From NCBI GenBank assembly GCA_035319125.1, contig DATHDG010000014.1:1-64000 (forward strand): a stretch of 64,000 bases of DNA. Direction: 5' to 3'. How positions within the stretch are numbered: position 1 is the first letter of the stretch; each line of letters starts with the position of its first letter. The position numbers and the translations under genes are program-made. The notes beneath the pieces were generated by a model. That model was given only the letters and a program-made list of their open reading frames with translations, was not told where the DNA came from and ran no database searches. This document shows, in pieces, positions 8,188 to 17,175 of this stretch. This DNA comes from Fen-1308 sp035319125. Lineage in GTDB: Bacteria; Nitrospirota; Thermodesulfovibrionia; Thermodesulfovibrionales; Dissulfurispiraceae.

Positions 8188-9210
8188 ATGAAGATAGAAG
8201 ACAGCGGCACAGTGCCATTAACTCCGGAAGTTCTTCAGGAGGAAACTTCTTATGAAGTGAATCTGCGACCTCGCAATCTGTGCGACTTTATCGGCCAAAC
8301 AAAGATTAAGGAAAACCTTAAGGTTTTCATAGATGCAGCTCTGATGAGGAAAGAGCCCCTTGACCATGTGTTATTTTTTGGTCCTCCAGGATTAGGTAAA
8401 ACCACTCTTGCTACGATTATTGCAAATGAACTGGGAGTTAACATAAAGACTACTTCAGGCCCTGTTTTGGAGAGGCCTGGAGATCTTGCCGCTATCCTCA
8501 CTAATCTTTCCGATCGCGATATACTCTTTGTGGATGAGATACACAGGATGTCTCGCGTGGTGGAAGAAGTTCTTTATCCGGCCATGGAGGACTATAGCCT
8601 TGATATAATTATCGGGCAGGGGCCGAATGCCAGGACACTAAAGCTTAACCTCCCTCGCTTTACGCTTGTCGGTGCAACAACCCGCACAGGCTTGCTTACA
8701 TCTCCTCTCAGAGACCGTTTCGGTGTCATCTGCAGGCTTGAGTTTTATGACTCATCTGATCTGCAAGAGATCGCCGGCAGGTCAGCACGGTTGCTTGGCA
8801 TTTCATTGCATAAAGATGCCGCGGATGAGATCGCTCGCAGATCACGCGGCACTCCGAGAATTGCAAACAGAATACTCAAGCGTGTGCGAGATTTCGCCCA
8901 AGTGAAGGGTGAGGGCATTATAGACATAAAGATCACGCGTGAAGCGCTCGATGCTCTTGCTGTCGACACGCTGGGCCTTGATGAGATAGACAGGAAGCTG
9001 TTGCTTACTATAATCGAAAAGTTCAGCGGCGGTCCTGCCGGCATTGATGCTATTGCCGCAACACTTAGAGAAGATCGTGACACTATAGAAGATGTTTACG
9101 AGCCTTTTCTGCTGCAGGAGGGGCTGATTGAAAGAACAGCGAGAGGAAGGCTCGCCACTCGCCGAGCTTATGAGCATCTGGGCAAATCTATACCTCAAGG
9201 GTTGTTTTAG
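8188..9210 (+). CDS. ruvB: Holliday junction helicase motor RuvB
   Basis: RuvB is the AAA+ hexameric ATPase that drives branch migration. The 340 residues include Walker A GPPGLGKT (65-72), Walker B DEIH (116-119), sensor region VGATTRTGLLTSPLRDRF and the C-terminal winged helix ending in a family-typical FEHLG-like segment (YEHLG). A good ribosome site (GGAAGG at 8175-8180) precedes ATG 8188. It is the last of the ruvCAB trio and is followed after nine bases by queH. Confidence 0.97.
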   Translation: MKIEDSGTVPLTPEVLQEETSYEVNLRPRNLCDFIGQTKIKENLKVFIDAALMRKEPLDHVLFFGPPGLGKTTLATIIANELGVNIKTTSGPVLERPGDLAAILTNLSDRDILFVDEIHRMSRVVEEVLYPAMEDYSLDIIIGQGPNARTLKLNLPRFTLVGATTRTGLLTSPLRDRFGVICRLEFYDSSDLQEIAGRSARLLGISLHKDAADEIARRSRGTPRIANRILKRVRDFAQVKGEGIIDIKITREALDALAVDTLGLDEIDRKLLLTIIEKFSGGPAGIDAIAATLREDRDTIEDVYEPFLLQEGLIERTARGRLATRRAYEHLGKSIPQGLF

Positions 9211-9219
9211 TTATCTGCC

Positions 9220-9786
9220 ATGATGGTCCTTATGCATATCTGCTGTTCTAATTGCGCCATCTACCCAATTCATACATTACAACTGCGGGGAGTTGACATC
9301 AGAGGGTTCTGGTTTAATCCAAATATCCATCCTTATACAGAATACAGGAATAGGCTTGACTCACTTAGAAGGCTGCAGGAAATATGGAAGCTTGATGTCG
9401 AATATTATGGCAACTATGGATTGATCGATTTTCTGAAGAATGTCGTAAACAATGAAAAAAATCGATGCAAGTTCTGCTATTCGGTCAGGATGGATAAAAC
9501 TGCGGAGATTGCCAAAGAGTCAGGGGCTGATGCATTTACCACATCACTTCTTGTCAGTCCTTATCAAAATATTGATATGATAAAAGAAGTGGGATACTCG
9601 CTACAGAATAAGTATGGGGTCGAGTTTTATTTTGAGGATTTTCGCGTGGGATTTGGAGAAGGACGTCGTATGGCAAAGGCAATGGACCTGTATCGACAGA
9701 AATACTGCGGGTGCATCTATTCCGAAATGGAAAGGCACATGGAGACGCCCTTGAATTCAGACAGCTCAACTCTGAAGCCTACTTAA
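9220..9786 (+). CDS. queH: Epoxyqueuosine reductase QueH
   Basis: QueH (formerly DUF208) performs the last step of queuosine synthesis in tRNA, reducing epoxyqueuosine; it is the non-cobalamin alternative to QueG. The 188-residue protein carries the family cysteine pairs: HICCSNC near the N-terminus, RCKFCYSVRM in the middle and YCGCIYSE near the end, which bind an Fe-S cluster and a second metal. ATG codons at 9220 and 9223 are both possible. queA, which makes the preceding intermediate, lies only 1.3 kb downstream in the same run, which strengthens the assignment. Confidence 0.92.
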   Translation: MMVLMHICCSNCAIYPIHTLQLRGVDIRGFWFNPNIHPYTEYRNRLDSLRRLQEIWKLDVEYYGNYGLIDFLKNVVNNEKNRCKFCYSVRMDKTAEIAKESGADAFTTSLLVSPYQNIDMIKEVGYSLQNKYGVEFYFEDFRVGFGEGRRMAKAMDLYRQKYCGCIYSEMERHMETPLNSDSSTLKPT

Positions 9787-9790
9787 TGGT

Positions 9791-10006
9791 ATGGAACATT
9801 TCGGCAAATTGCTTATTATAGTCGGCATAGTAATTGTTGCCATCGGGCTGCTCCTGACGATTTCGGGCAGGCTTCCGTGGGTCGGAAGGTTGCCCGGCGA
9901 TATTGTTATACAGAAAAAAAACATCACCTTTTATTTTCCGATAGCGACCAGTATTTTATTTAGCTTGATACTTACACTTATCTTTTGGTTTATGGGACGG
10001 AAATAA
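9791..10006 (+). CDS. DUF2905 small membrane protein
   Basis: This 71-residue protein has two hydrophobic helices flanking the conserved LPWVGRLPGDI motif that defines DUF2905. The function of the family is unknown. It is found next to ruvB, queA and spoIID-like genes in many anaerobes, and that neighbourhood is reproduced here. It ends directly before the next start codon. Confidence 0.9.
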   Translation: MEHFGKLLIIVGIVIVAIGLLLTISGRLPWVGRLPGDIVIQKKNITFYFPIATSILFSLILTLIFWFMGRK

Positions 10007-11062
10007 GTGGAGAAACGCGAGACAATTATTTCTGTGCAGCGTGACATCAACAGCGGTAATCAAACATACGCAGCATTACTGTTTGTTTCATTCGTTCTTT
10101 TTGTTATCTGTTGCATGGAGAACTCCGCTCATGCCGAAACATCTGTCCGTGTTTTGCTTATGGATAATAAAGAACTTAAGTTGCCCGCAAAGGATGAGAG
10201 ACTTACTTGCATGGGCAGCGCTGCCGGTGATGTACATCTAAGTGGCGTCAAATACTCCGGAGTGATAGAAGTCTGGAAGGGCGATAAGGGTCTGTATGTG
10301 ATCAATGACCTGCCGCTTGAAGACTATGTAAAGGGAGTAGTAGCGTCCGAGATGAAAAGCAATTGGGATATTGAGGCCTTGAAAGCACAGGCAGTTGCAG
10401 CCAGAACTTATGCGATTTATCAGATAGGCAATTCTGCTCCCGGCGCACCTTATAATCTTACATCCACAGTGCTTGATCAGGCGTATAAAGGTTCCAATGG
10501 ATCTGCCGGCGTTGAGCAGGCGGTCAATGCTACACGAGGAGAGATATTGATGTTTGCTGCAAAGCCGATAGCGGCCTTCTATCATTCAACTAGCGGTGGT
10601 ATGACTGAAGACGCCGTCGAGGTTTTCGGAAAGGATATCCCTTATCTTAAACCGGTAAAGACGAACTCCGAACTTTCCCCGTATTTTATGTGGGAAAAAA
10701 TAATACCGGTGTCTGAAATAGAAAAGGCGCTTGATCTGCAGGGGATAAACGATATCAACATCGAGTCGCGCACTGCTTCCGGCAGGGCTAAGGATATTGT
10801 AATCGGGATGGAAAATAGAAATACCGGCATTCTTGCAACCGAACTGAGAAAGAGGTTAGGATGGGAACGATTGCCAAGCACCCTGATCACAAGGATATCG
10901 AGAAACAATAGCCTGATGGTTTTTGAAGGAAGGGGCTATGGACATGGCGTGGGTATGTGTCAATGGAGTGCCCTCGAAATGGCTAAGGATGGCATGACGT
11001 ACAGGCAAATCCTGGAATATTTCTATCAAGGCACCAAGATACAAAGAATTGAAGACCGCTGA
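10007..11062 (+). CDS. SpoIID/LytB domain protein
   Basis: This 351-residue exported protein is related to SpoIID, a peptidoglycan lytic transglycosylase. A hydrophobic signal segment (about residues 24-38) ends near HAET. The domain core shows LEDYVKGVVASEM, EALKAQAVAARTYA, FYHSTSGGMTEDA and the C-terminal GRGYGHGVGMCQWSA, all typical. The proposed start is GTG 10007, directly abutting the DUF2905 stop; a later start within the leader cannot be excluded. Outside sporulating bacteria this family is a general cell-wall hydrolase or amidase enhancer. It overlaps queA by 14 bases. Confidence 0.88.
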   Translation: MEKRETIISVQRDINSGNQTYAALLFVSFVLFVICCMENSAHAETSVRVLLMDNKELKLPAKDERLTCMGSAAGDVHLSGVKYSGVIEVWKGDKGLYVINDLPLEDYVKGVVASEMKSNWDIEALKAQAVAARTYAIYQIGNSAPGAPYNLTSTVLDQAYKGSNGSAGVEQAVNATRGEILMFAAKPIAAFYHSTSGGMTEDAVEVFGKDIPYLKPVKTNSELSPYFMWEKIIPVSEIEKALDLQGINDINIESRTASGRAKDIVIGMENRNTGILATELRKRLGWERLPSTLITRISRNNSLMVFEGRGYGHGVGMCQWSALEMAKDGMTYRQILEYFYQGTKIQRIEDR

Positions 11063-12086
11063 TTTCGATTTTTATCTGCCGCAAAATATTATCGCCTTTC
11101 GACCTTCGCCTGAGCGCGATGGTTCAAGGATGCTTGTTGTGCAACGTGACGGAACTTTGGAACACAGGCTTTTCAAGGATATCTCAAAATACTTCGTCAG
11201 CGGTGATCTGTTGATACTCAACAATACGAAAGTAATGCCCGTCAGGCTGATAGGCAAAAAGCCATCAGGTGGAAGAATTGATCTGATACTTGTGAAGGGG
11301 GACGGGGCAGGTGCGTGGGAGATACTATGCCGGGGAAGGTATGTGGGGCTTGTATCGTTCAGATCAGGCATCAAAGCAGAAATATTCGAGATCTCTCTGA
11401 ACGGGGGCAATTCAAGGCGTCTGCGGTTTGTCAATGACGGTATTTCTGATATTTCGGAGATCCTTGCATTATGCGGGGCAATGCCTTTGCCGCCATACAT
11501 CAGAAGGATGCCTGACGAAGACGACATGCTGAGGTATCAGACTATTTATGCGGAAAAGAGCGGCTCTATTGCCGCACCGACAGCCGGACTGCATTTTACC
11601 GAAGATGTTTTGCAGGATCTGAAGGCAAAGGGGGTTCTTGTGCGCAGACTTACCCTTCATGTAGGTGCAGGCACCTTTATCCCGATAAAGACTGAGCGCG
11701 TGCATGATCATGAAATGCAGGCGGAATATTTTGAAATCGGAAAGTCTGTTCTCGATGAAATTAGGGGCGTCAAGAAATCAGGAGGCAAGATCGTCGCTGT
11801 CGGCACGACTGCTGCAAGAGCACTGGAAGGTTATCTGAGCGGTAGATACAGCCCATCTGTCGGCAGCAATGGTGTTGTTCGTGGATCAACGGATATCTTT
11901 ATATATCCCGGATATCAATTCAAGGCTATAGATGCGCTGCTCACCAATTTTCATTTGCCGCAATCAACGCCTCTGATGCTCGCTTCGGCACTTTGCGGAT
12001 ATAATAAGCTTATGGTTGCATATCGTGAGGCCATCGCTAAAGGTTATAGATTTTTTTCCTATGGTGATGCTATGCTGATTTTATGA
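11049..12086 (+). CDS. queA: S-adenosylmethionine:tRNA ribosyltransferase-isomerase QueA
   Basis: QueA transfers and isomerises the ribosyl group of AdoMet onto preQ1-modified tRNA, giving epoxyqueuosine, the substrate of QueH encoded upstream. The 345 residues match the family length and include DFDFYLPQNIIAFRP, LILNNTKVMPVRL, RYQTIYAEKSGSIAAPTAGL, HVGAGTFIPIK and the LTNFHLPQSTPLML signature. The start is TTG 11049, inside the end of the SpoIID-like gene. It overlaps the SPOR gene by four bases. Confidence 0.96.
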   Translation: MKTADFDFYLPQNIIAFRPSPERDGSRMLVVQRDGTLEHRLFKDISKYFVSGDLLILNNTKVMPVRLIGKKPSGGRIDLILVKGDGAGAWEILCRGRYVGLVSFRSGIKAEIFEISLNGGNSRRLRFVNDGISDISEILALCGAMPLPPYIRRMPDEDDMLRYQTIYAEKSGSIAAPTAGLHFTEDVLQDLKAKGVLVRRLTLHVGAGTFIPIKTERVHDHEMQAEYFEIGKSVLDEIRGVKKSGGKIVAVGTTAARALEGYLSGRYSPSVGSNGVVRGSTDIFIYPGYQFKAIDALLTNFHLPQSTPLMLASALCGYNKLMVAYREAIAKGYRFFSYGDAMLIL

Positions 12087-12886
12087 ACGGAAAGGGCACC
12101 CAATCGTCCTCTTCGCTAGTAATTGTCAGCAGAAAGATGCTGATAGCAGTTATAGCAGGGACGGCTCTTTTCAGCTTTGGTCTGGGCTATTTTTTGGGCT
12201 ATGGCGGCTCAACCACACCTCGCATTGTTAAACAGGTTGAAGCCGACAATAAAGTTGCCCTATCCGAAGAACGTACTGTTCTGGATTCATCTGGCAAGCC
12301 TACAATTGTACCTCCTGCTGCGACTCCGGGAATAATCCCGAAAGAGCTTCAGCCTATGGCAAAGCGTAGTGACAATATTATACCTGCCGCAAAGGAGGCC
12401 AATGGGCGCTCGTCCAGAATGTCTGACGAAAAGAAATCCGAAGCCCCTAAAGAGCCTGCGAAAAAAGAAATAGCCGGTACCGAAAAGAAGGTATTTGATG
12501 TTAATAATAAGTCCGGCGTATCAAGGCCGGCTGAGGTCAAGGGTGATGCCGGTAAATCCGGCAAGAGAATTGTGGATAACACTAAGGTCAAGGATAGGCC
12601 AAAAAAAGTAGCAAGAAGACATTTGCAGAAGTCCAGGAATGGGGGCAGCCCGTTCTATACAGTCCAGCTGGGTGCGTTTGAAGATCCTGAAAAGGCTACC
12701 AAGCTTAAGCATTTGCTATTGAAAAAAGGTTTCAAGGCGTCAATTTCTGGATATAAGTCACCTGAAGGTGAATCCTTGTCGAGGGTCAGGATAGGACATT
12801 ACACTACAAAAAAGGAAGCCGATGAACTGCTTGCAGGACTCAAAAGTGCAGGGATAGATGGTCTTGTTATATGCGGAAAGATTTAA
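12083..12886 (+). CDS. SPOR-domain membrane protein
   Basis: This 267-residue single-pass inner-membrane protein has a short cytoplasmic N-terminus and a transmembrane helix at about residues 18-41. A long Lys/Pro/Ala-rich periplasmic linker follows. The C-terminal SPOR domain (about 189-267) contains YTVQLGAFEDPEKA and RVRIGHYTTKKEA. SPOR domains bind denuded glycan strands at division sites. The architecture is like FtsN or DedD, but the linker has no recognisable essential FtsN segment. ATGA overlap with queA indicates co-translation. Confidence 0.87.
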   Translation: MNGKGTQSSSSLVIVSRKMLIAVIAGTALFSFGLGYFLGYGGSTTPRIVKQVEADNKVALSEERTVLDSSGKPTIVPPAATPGIIPKELQPMAKRSDNIIPAAKEANGRSSRMSDEKKSEAPKEPAKKEIAGTEKKVFDVNNKSGVSRPAEVKGDAGKSGKRIVDNTKVKDRPKKVARRHLQKSRNGGSPFYTVQLGAFEDPEKATKLKHLLLKKGFKASISGYKSPEGESLSRVRIGHYTTKKEADELLAGLKSAGIDGLVICGKI

Positions 12887-12908
12887 TGGCTCAACTCACT
12901 TCATGTAG

Positions 12909-13889
12909 TTGCCGGAGGGATTTACGAAAACTATAGAACTGGATCTTGATCAGGAAAAAGAATACCCTTTTATTCACGGCGGAGCCGATAAGGTTTTGAA
13001 ATCGGTTGAGGAATCCCTTGGAGTCGCCATCAGCATACGGGGCACGCGGCTCTTTCTGCAAGGGGAGGACGAATCAGTGGAAAAGGCCGGGCGCCTCATA
13101 GGAGAGATAAGAGAGGTTAATAGAAATGGTTACACCTTGCGGCCTGAGGATGTAACTTACGCAGTCAGGTCTATTTCTGAAGGCAAGGATGTTTCCGTCA
13201 AAAGTCTGTTTTCAAGCAGCATCCCCGTGTCATCCAAAAAGCGTTTTATAATTCCAAAGACCGAAACGCAGCGATTATACATTGAATCGATAGGTACAAG
13301 TGATATTGTTTTTGGCATTGGTCCTGCCGGTACAGGTAAAACATATCTCGCTATGGCCATGGCAATACATGCATTCCTCCAGAGACAGGTTTCAAGAATA
13401 GTATTGGTACGACCGGCTGTAGAGGCGGGGGAAAAACTCGGCTTTCTGCCCGGCGACATTGCTGAGAAAGTAAGCCCATATCTAAGACCGCTTTATGACG
13501 CTCTTTTTGACATGATGGAGATAGACAAAGCCCAAAAGCTTATAGAGAGAGGGACAATAGAAATTGCGCCTCTCGCCTTCATGAGAGGCCGTACATTAAA
13601 CGATTCGTTCATTATCCTTGATGAAGCTCAAAACACAACAACGGAGCAGATGAAGATGTATCTCACCCGGTTGGGATTTGGGTCCAAGACTGTTGTTACG
13701 GGAGACATAACGCAGATAGACCTGCCGTCCGGCAGGATGTCTGGACTTATTGAAGCGGTTAGGATCCTCAAGGACGTTGAGGGTATCAGGATCATCAATT
13801 TTACTGAAAGGGACGTGGTCCGTCATAGACTGGTCCAGAAGATAGTGCAAGCATATGAGAGACATGAAAAACGGGATACAGAAGAGTAG
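12909..13889 (+). CDS. phoH: PhoH family ATPase (YbeZ type)
   Basis: This cytoplasmic P-loop ATPase/helicase-like protein acts with YbeY in ribosome and RNA quality control. Walker A is GPAGTGKTYLAM, Walker B is FIILDEAQNTTTEQM, and the C-terminal VTGDITQIDLP segment is typical. The start is uncertain. TTG 12909 gives 326 residues but lies upstream of the only good ribosome site (GGAGGGA, 12914-12920). That site is spaced for the in-frame ACG 12924, which would begin with the family-like M-KTIELD. The gene overlaps the next one by 35 bases and is followed by ybeY, its functional partner. Confidence 0.92.
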   Translation: MPEGFTKTIELDLDQEKEYPFIHGGADKVLKSVEESLGVAISIRGTRLFLQGEDESVEKAGRLIGEIREVNRNGYTLRPEDVTYAVRSISEGKDVSVKSLFSSSIPVSSKKRFIIPKTETQRLYIESIGTSDIVFGIGPAGTGKTYLAMAMAIHAFLQRQVSRIVLVRPAVEAGEKLGFLPGDIAEKVSPYLRPLYDALFDMMEIDKAQKLIERGTIEIAPLAFMRGRTLNDSFIILDEAQNTTTEQMKMYLTRLGFGSKTVVTGDITQIDLPSGRMSGLIEAVRILKDVEGIRIINFTERDVVRHRLVQKIVQAYERHEKRDTEE

Positions 13890-15429
13890 CGGTCAGCGCG
13901 TCTCAAAAGATATACAGTCCTTGATCGCCACTCTGAAGGAAAAATATGCGGATCAGTCTGCAAGCATATCGTTTCTAAGCGGACTTGCCTTTGTATCCGC
14001 CATCATTATACAGGAAGAGATTAATCCGAGTTTTTTCCTCGGCAGCTTTTTCCTGTGCGTTACCGTTTATTTTATTTTCTTCAAGGACATTAAACGATAT
14101 AAGCCGCTTTTTATCAATGATCATAAAATGGTGCTGCTGCTGGGCTTACTTCTGGTGGCAACACTCTTTATCGGCAGGGTCTTTGACCATCTGAATGCCG
14201 GCATGGGCCGAGGTCTCGGCTTTCCTGTCGGTATGACGTCCATGTTCGGCAGTCCCATCCCGGTGGGCGCTATGCTTGTTGCCCTGATTTTTGATTTTCA
14301 TGCTGCGCTGATGTTTGCCCTTATAATCAGCCTTATTACAGGCGTCTGGTTTCACAATCCTTATGTCCCGGCATATATTTTCATAGGAAGTTTAACGGCT
14401 GCTTTCAGCGTCATAAGGTGTAAGAAGCGCTCGGCACTTATAAAAGGAGGCCTTTGTGTCAGCGCAGTCAATGTTGTAACATCTGGAATTATTCTGCTGC
14501 TGACGTCTAATCTCTTTACGGATGCAGCACCGGCTGGAATTTTCTTTGCTGTGATGTCGGGATTTTTTGTTATGGCTCTTGTATCTATCATACTGCCGCT
14601 CATCGAACACTTCTTTGGAGTCAGCACTGACATAAGTCTTCTGGAACTTCTCGATCTTGGCCAGCCGCTGATGAAGAATCTGATGATAAACGCGCCTGGT
14701 ACATATCATCACAGCATCATAGTTGGCAACCTTGCTGAAGCTGCGGCGGAAGCTGTGGGCGCAAATCCGCTGCTGGCGAGGGTAACGGCTTACTATCACG
14801 ACATCGGCAAGATCAAGATGCCTGAATATTTCGTAGAGAACCAGCAGGGCGCTTTGAATAGGCATGAGCGTCTTGCGCCTCACATGAGCGCAATGATACT
14901 GGTATCGCACGTTAAAGAAGGCCTTGAACATGCCAGACAGCATAAAATGCCCAAGATGGTTTTGGACATAATCCAGCAGCATCACGGTACTCGCCTGATG
15001 ACCTTCTTCTACCAGAAGGCGAAAGAGCGCAATGGGATTGCTAACATGGATGAGTATCGCTATCCGGGGCCGAAACCGCAGACGAGAGTTGCGGCGTTAG
15101 TAATGATGGCTGATGCAGTAGAAGCCGCTGCAAGAGCATTGACTGATCCTACATCTGCGCGCATAAGCGCACTTGTAGAAAAAATCATCAATGAGATATT
15201 CCTTGACGGACAGATTGATGAATGCGAGCTTACTCTTAAGGATATGTCTGAGATAAAGAGGCGCTTTACCTTTGTGCTAACCAGCATATTCCATAAGAGG
15301 ATAGAATATCCTGATGTGGAAATCAGAGGTTCGCACCAAAAGACTGACGCGGTCGTCGAGAAAACAACACATAATAATGGAAATAGCGGTAAGGAACTCC
15401 CAAAGATCGATAAAAGTAAATCCGCCTGA
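13855..15429 (+). CDS. 7TM-HD phosphodiesterase (PgpH/YqfF-like), short form
   Basis: This membrane protein has about seven to eight helices in residues 38-265 and a cytoplasmic HD phosphohydrolase domain in 280-490. Motifs are PGTYHHSIIVGNLAEAAAE, YYHDIGKIKMPEYF (the His-Asp pair), HKMPKMVLDIIQQHHGT and ALVMMADAVEAAARAL. Members such as Listeria PgpH degrade cyclic di-AMP. At 524 residues it lacks the large extracellular 7TMR-HDED domain of the usual 700-900-residue proteins, so the external sensor is missing. The start is ATG 13855 or 13864, inside the phoH end. The phoH - HD - ybeY - kinase order is widely conserved. Confidence 0.88.
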   Translation: MRDMKNGIQKSSGQRVSKDIQSLIATLKEKYADQSASISFLSGLAFVSAIIIQEEINPSFFLGSFFLCVTVYFIFFKDIKRYKPLFINDHKMVLLLGLLLVATLFIGRVFDHLNAGMGRGLGFPVGMTSMFGSPIPVGAMLVALIFDFHAALMFALIISLITGVWFHNPYVPAYIFIGSLTAAFSVIRCKKRSALIKGGLCVSAVNVVTSGIILLLTSNLFTDAAPAGIFFAVMSGFFVMALVSIILPLIEHFFGVSTDISLLELLDLGQPLMKNLMINAPGTYHHSIIVGNLAEAAAEAVGANPLLARVTAYYHDIGKIKMPEYFVENQQGALNRHERLAPHMSAMILVSHVKEGLEHARQHKMPKMVLDIIQQHHGTRLMTFFYQKAKERNGIANMDEYRYPGPKPQTRVAALVMMADAVEAAARALTDPTSARISALVEKIINEIFLDGQIDECELTLKDMSEIKRRFTFVLTSIFHKRIEYPDVEIRGSHQKTDAVVEKTTHNNGNSGKELPKIDKSKSA

Positions 15430-15874
15430 GATCAAGCGCATACTGGCAGCTGCGCTCATGTATCTTTCCAGGGGTAGAAGAATCAGAGGTATCAATCTTT
15501 CTGCGGGCGCCTCGTTTGATCCATCCGATGCAAATGTCAGCGTACTGCTGGTGGGGGATAACAGAATGAGGGCGCTGAACCTTGCATATAGGGGTATAGA
15601 TAAAACTACTGACGTCCTTTCTTTTTCTCAACTCGAAGGTATTGTGGTTGAACAGGTGTCGACGGACATTGGCGATATAGTGATAAATCCAGTCCAGGCT
15701 GCACGGCAAGCAGCAGATAGGGGAATTGATGTTGGCTTAGAGATGCGGCATTTGCTGGTGCACGGATTGCTCCACTTGATTGGATATGACCATGAGAAGG
15801 ATCGCTACAATGCCATGAAAATGAGGAAAAAGGAAAAGGAGCTGCTGAATGCCCTTGAGAAAATGGGTAGATAG
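15377..15874 (+). CDS. ybeY: Endoribonuclease YbeY
   Basis: YbeY is a zinc-dependent RNase needed for 16S rRNA 3'-end maturation and 70S quality control. The 165-residue protein contains the metal-binding signature HGLLHLIGYDH (three His) and the family segment YRGIDKTTDVLSF. I choose ATG 15377 because the sequence from MEIAVRN matches family starts; the frame is open back to 15314, but that part only shadows the upstream gene. It overlaps the HD gene by 53 bases and the next gene by 26. Confidence 0.94.
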   Translation: MEIAVRNSQRSIKVNPPEIKRILAAALMYLSRGRRIRGINLSAGASFDPSDANVSVLLVGDNRMRALNLAYRGIDKTTDVLSFSQLEGIVVEQVSTDIGDIVINPVQAARQAADRGIDVGLEMRHLLVHGLLHLIGYDHEKDRYNAMKMRKKEKELLNALEKMGR

Positions 15875-16547
15875 CGCCAATAATGCTATTGAAGGAATAC
15901 TTTATGCTGCCAAGACCCAGCGGCACCTTAGATATCACCTCTATTCCGCGGTAACCGTTCTCATATTCAGCTATGTGTTAGGCGTTCAGCGCCATGATTT
16001 TCTGATTGTGGCTCTTACGGTAATACTTGTGCTGATGGCTGAGATGATGAATACTGCTGTTGAATTCATAGTAGACATGATCTCTCCTGAATACAGTGAA
16101 AGGGCCAGAATTGCAAAGGATGTTGCTGCCGGAGCAGTGCTGATTACGGCCATCGGCGCCATGGTAATCGGCTATATAGTTTTATTCCCCTATGTGCAGA
16201 GTGCCTTCGAGACGGGTGTTATCATAGCAAAGCATTCGAGCAACGAGATTGGTCTGATATCGGTTGTAATAGTGCTAGTTCTGGTAGTGGTGATGAAGGC
16301 CAGGTTTGGGCACGGCCACCCGCTGCGCGGCGGTATGCCGAGTGGGCACAGCGCCTTTGCTTTCTCGCTATGGCTGGCCCTAACGCTGATAACTGAAAAT
16401 TTTTCAATTTCGCTTATCGGTTTCGTTCTTGCAGTTGTTATTGCGCAGAGCAGGATCACAATCAAAGCGCATACTCCACTGGAAGTGATAGCCGGATCTG
16501 TTCTTGGAGCAGGAATAACCCTTCTGCTGTTTCTTATTTTTAGGTGA
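15849..16547 (+). CDS. Diacylglycerol/undecaprenol kinase - PAP2 phosphatase fusion
   Basis: This 232-residue membrane protein joins two opposing activities. Residues 1-115 are a DgkA-type lipid kinase with three helices and the motif EMMNTAVEFIVDMISPEY. Residues about 125-232 are a PAP2 lipid phosphatase with motif 1 around KARFGHGHPLRGG, motif 2 MPSGHSAFAF and motif 3 SRITIKAHTPLEV. The likely substrate is undecaprenol or undecaprenyl (di)phosphate, placing it in carrier-lipid recycling at the inner membrane. It is translationally coupled to ybeY and ends the long gmhA-ruv-que-pho run. Confidence 0.88.
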   Translation: MPLRKWVDSANNAIEGILYAAKTQRHLRYHLYSAVTVLIFSYVLGVQRHDFLIVALTVILVLMAEMMNTAVEFIVDMISPEYSERARIAKDVAAGAVLITAIGAMVIGYIVLFPYVQSAFETGVIIAKHSSNEIGLISVVIVLVLVVVMKARFGHGHPLRGGMPSGHSAFAFSLWLALTLITENFSISLIGFVLAVVIAQSRITIKAHTPLEVIAGSVLGAGITLLLFLIFR

Positions 16548-16618
16548 CCGGTAGCATTTGGCTGTAGCCAATGCCTCCAGAATGTTACAATTAAATAAAC
16601 AATAACTGGACTAACAAA

Positions 16619-17152
16619 ATGCTTTCATTTAAGAAATTCTTAACTATATTCAAGGGTCTTGGCTTTTCGGAAAAAGAGCTGCATGATTTTTATCAGTCTG
16701 TAAGCAAAACGGTGATACTCAGGATTGCCGGCAAAAGGTTATGGCCTGAAATATTTAGAATTGAAGAGCAGCATCAATGGCCGATCCTGTGTGAGCTTGA
16801 TGCTCCTGAATTGCCTATTTACAGAGGCGCTGACAAGGCTCTGCTTGGAAGATTTATAGGCACTATAAGGGATGAGAAAGAGTTACGATTACGAAAGCCG
16901 CACATGGACAAAGTGCGTTACTGGACGCGGCTTCGCATAGTGATAGACGAAAGGATTGAGCTTTTCACTGATATATTTGGTTTCAGCGAAGCTGACATCA
17001 ACCACTGTGAAATAGTTGCTGCCAGGTATTCGAAAATTGTCGATGACAGGATAGTGCGCAAGAAAAAACTCTGGAAGATTGGGTTAGGTACTGGAGCTGC
17101 AACGCTTGCCGGTGCAGCCGCCTGGTATCTATATATAAAGGACAAGAAATAG
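16619..17152 (+). CDS. Hypothetical tail-anchored protein
   Basis: I do not recognise this 177-residue protein. It is mostly charged and helical (for example YWTRLRIVIDERIELFTDIFGF). It ends with a basic cluster (RKKKLWK) followed by a 20-residue hydrophobic helix and a short charged tail, so it is probably anchored to the inner membrane by its C-terminus with the bulk in the cytoplasm. A -10-like TACAAT lies at 16586-16591. The neighbouring PP2C phosphatase follows after 23 bases and may share the transcript. Confidence 0.7.
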   Translation: MLSFKKFLTIFKGLGFSEKELHDFYQSVSKTVILRIAGKRLWPEIFRIEEQHQWPILCELDAPELPIYRGADKALLGRFIGTIRDEKELRLRKPHMDKVRYWTRLRIVIDERIELFTDIFGFSEADINHCEIVAARYSKIVDDRIVRKKKLWKIGLGTGAATLAGAAAWYLYIKDKK

Positions 17153-17175
17153 CAGAAAGCCGGGAACTCTATTCG

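Noticed and set aside
14392..14985. 197-residue open frame antisense to the 7TM-HD gene
   Set aside because: Shadow of a gene with clear HD motifs; no start signal.
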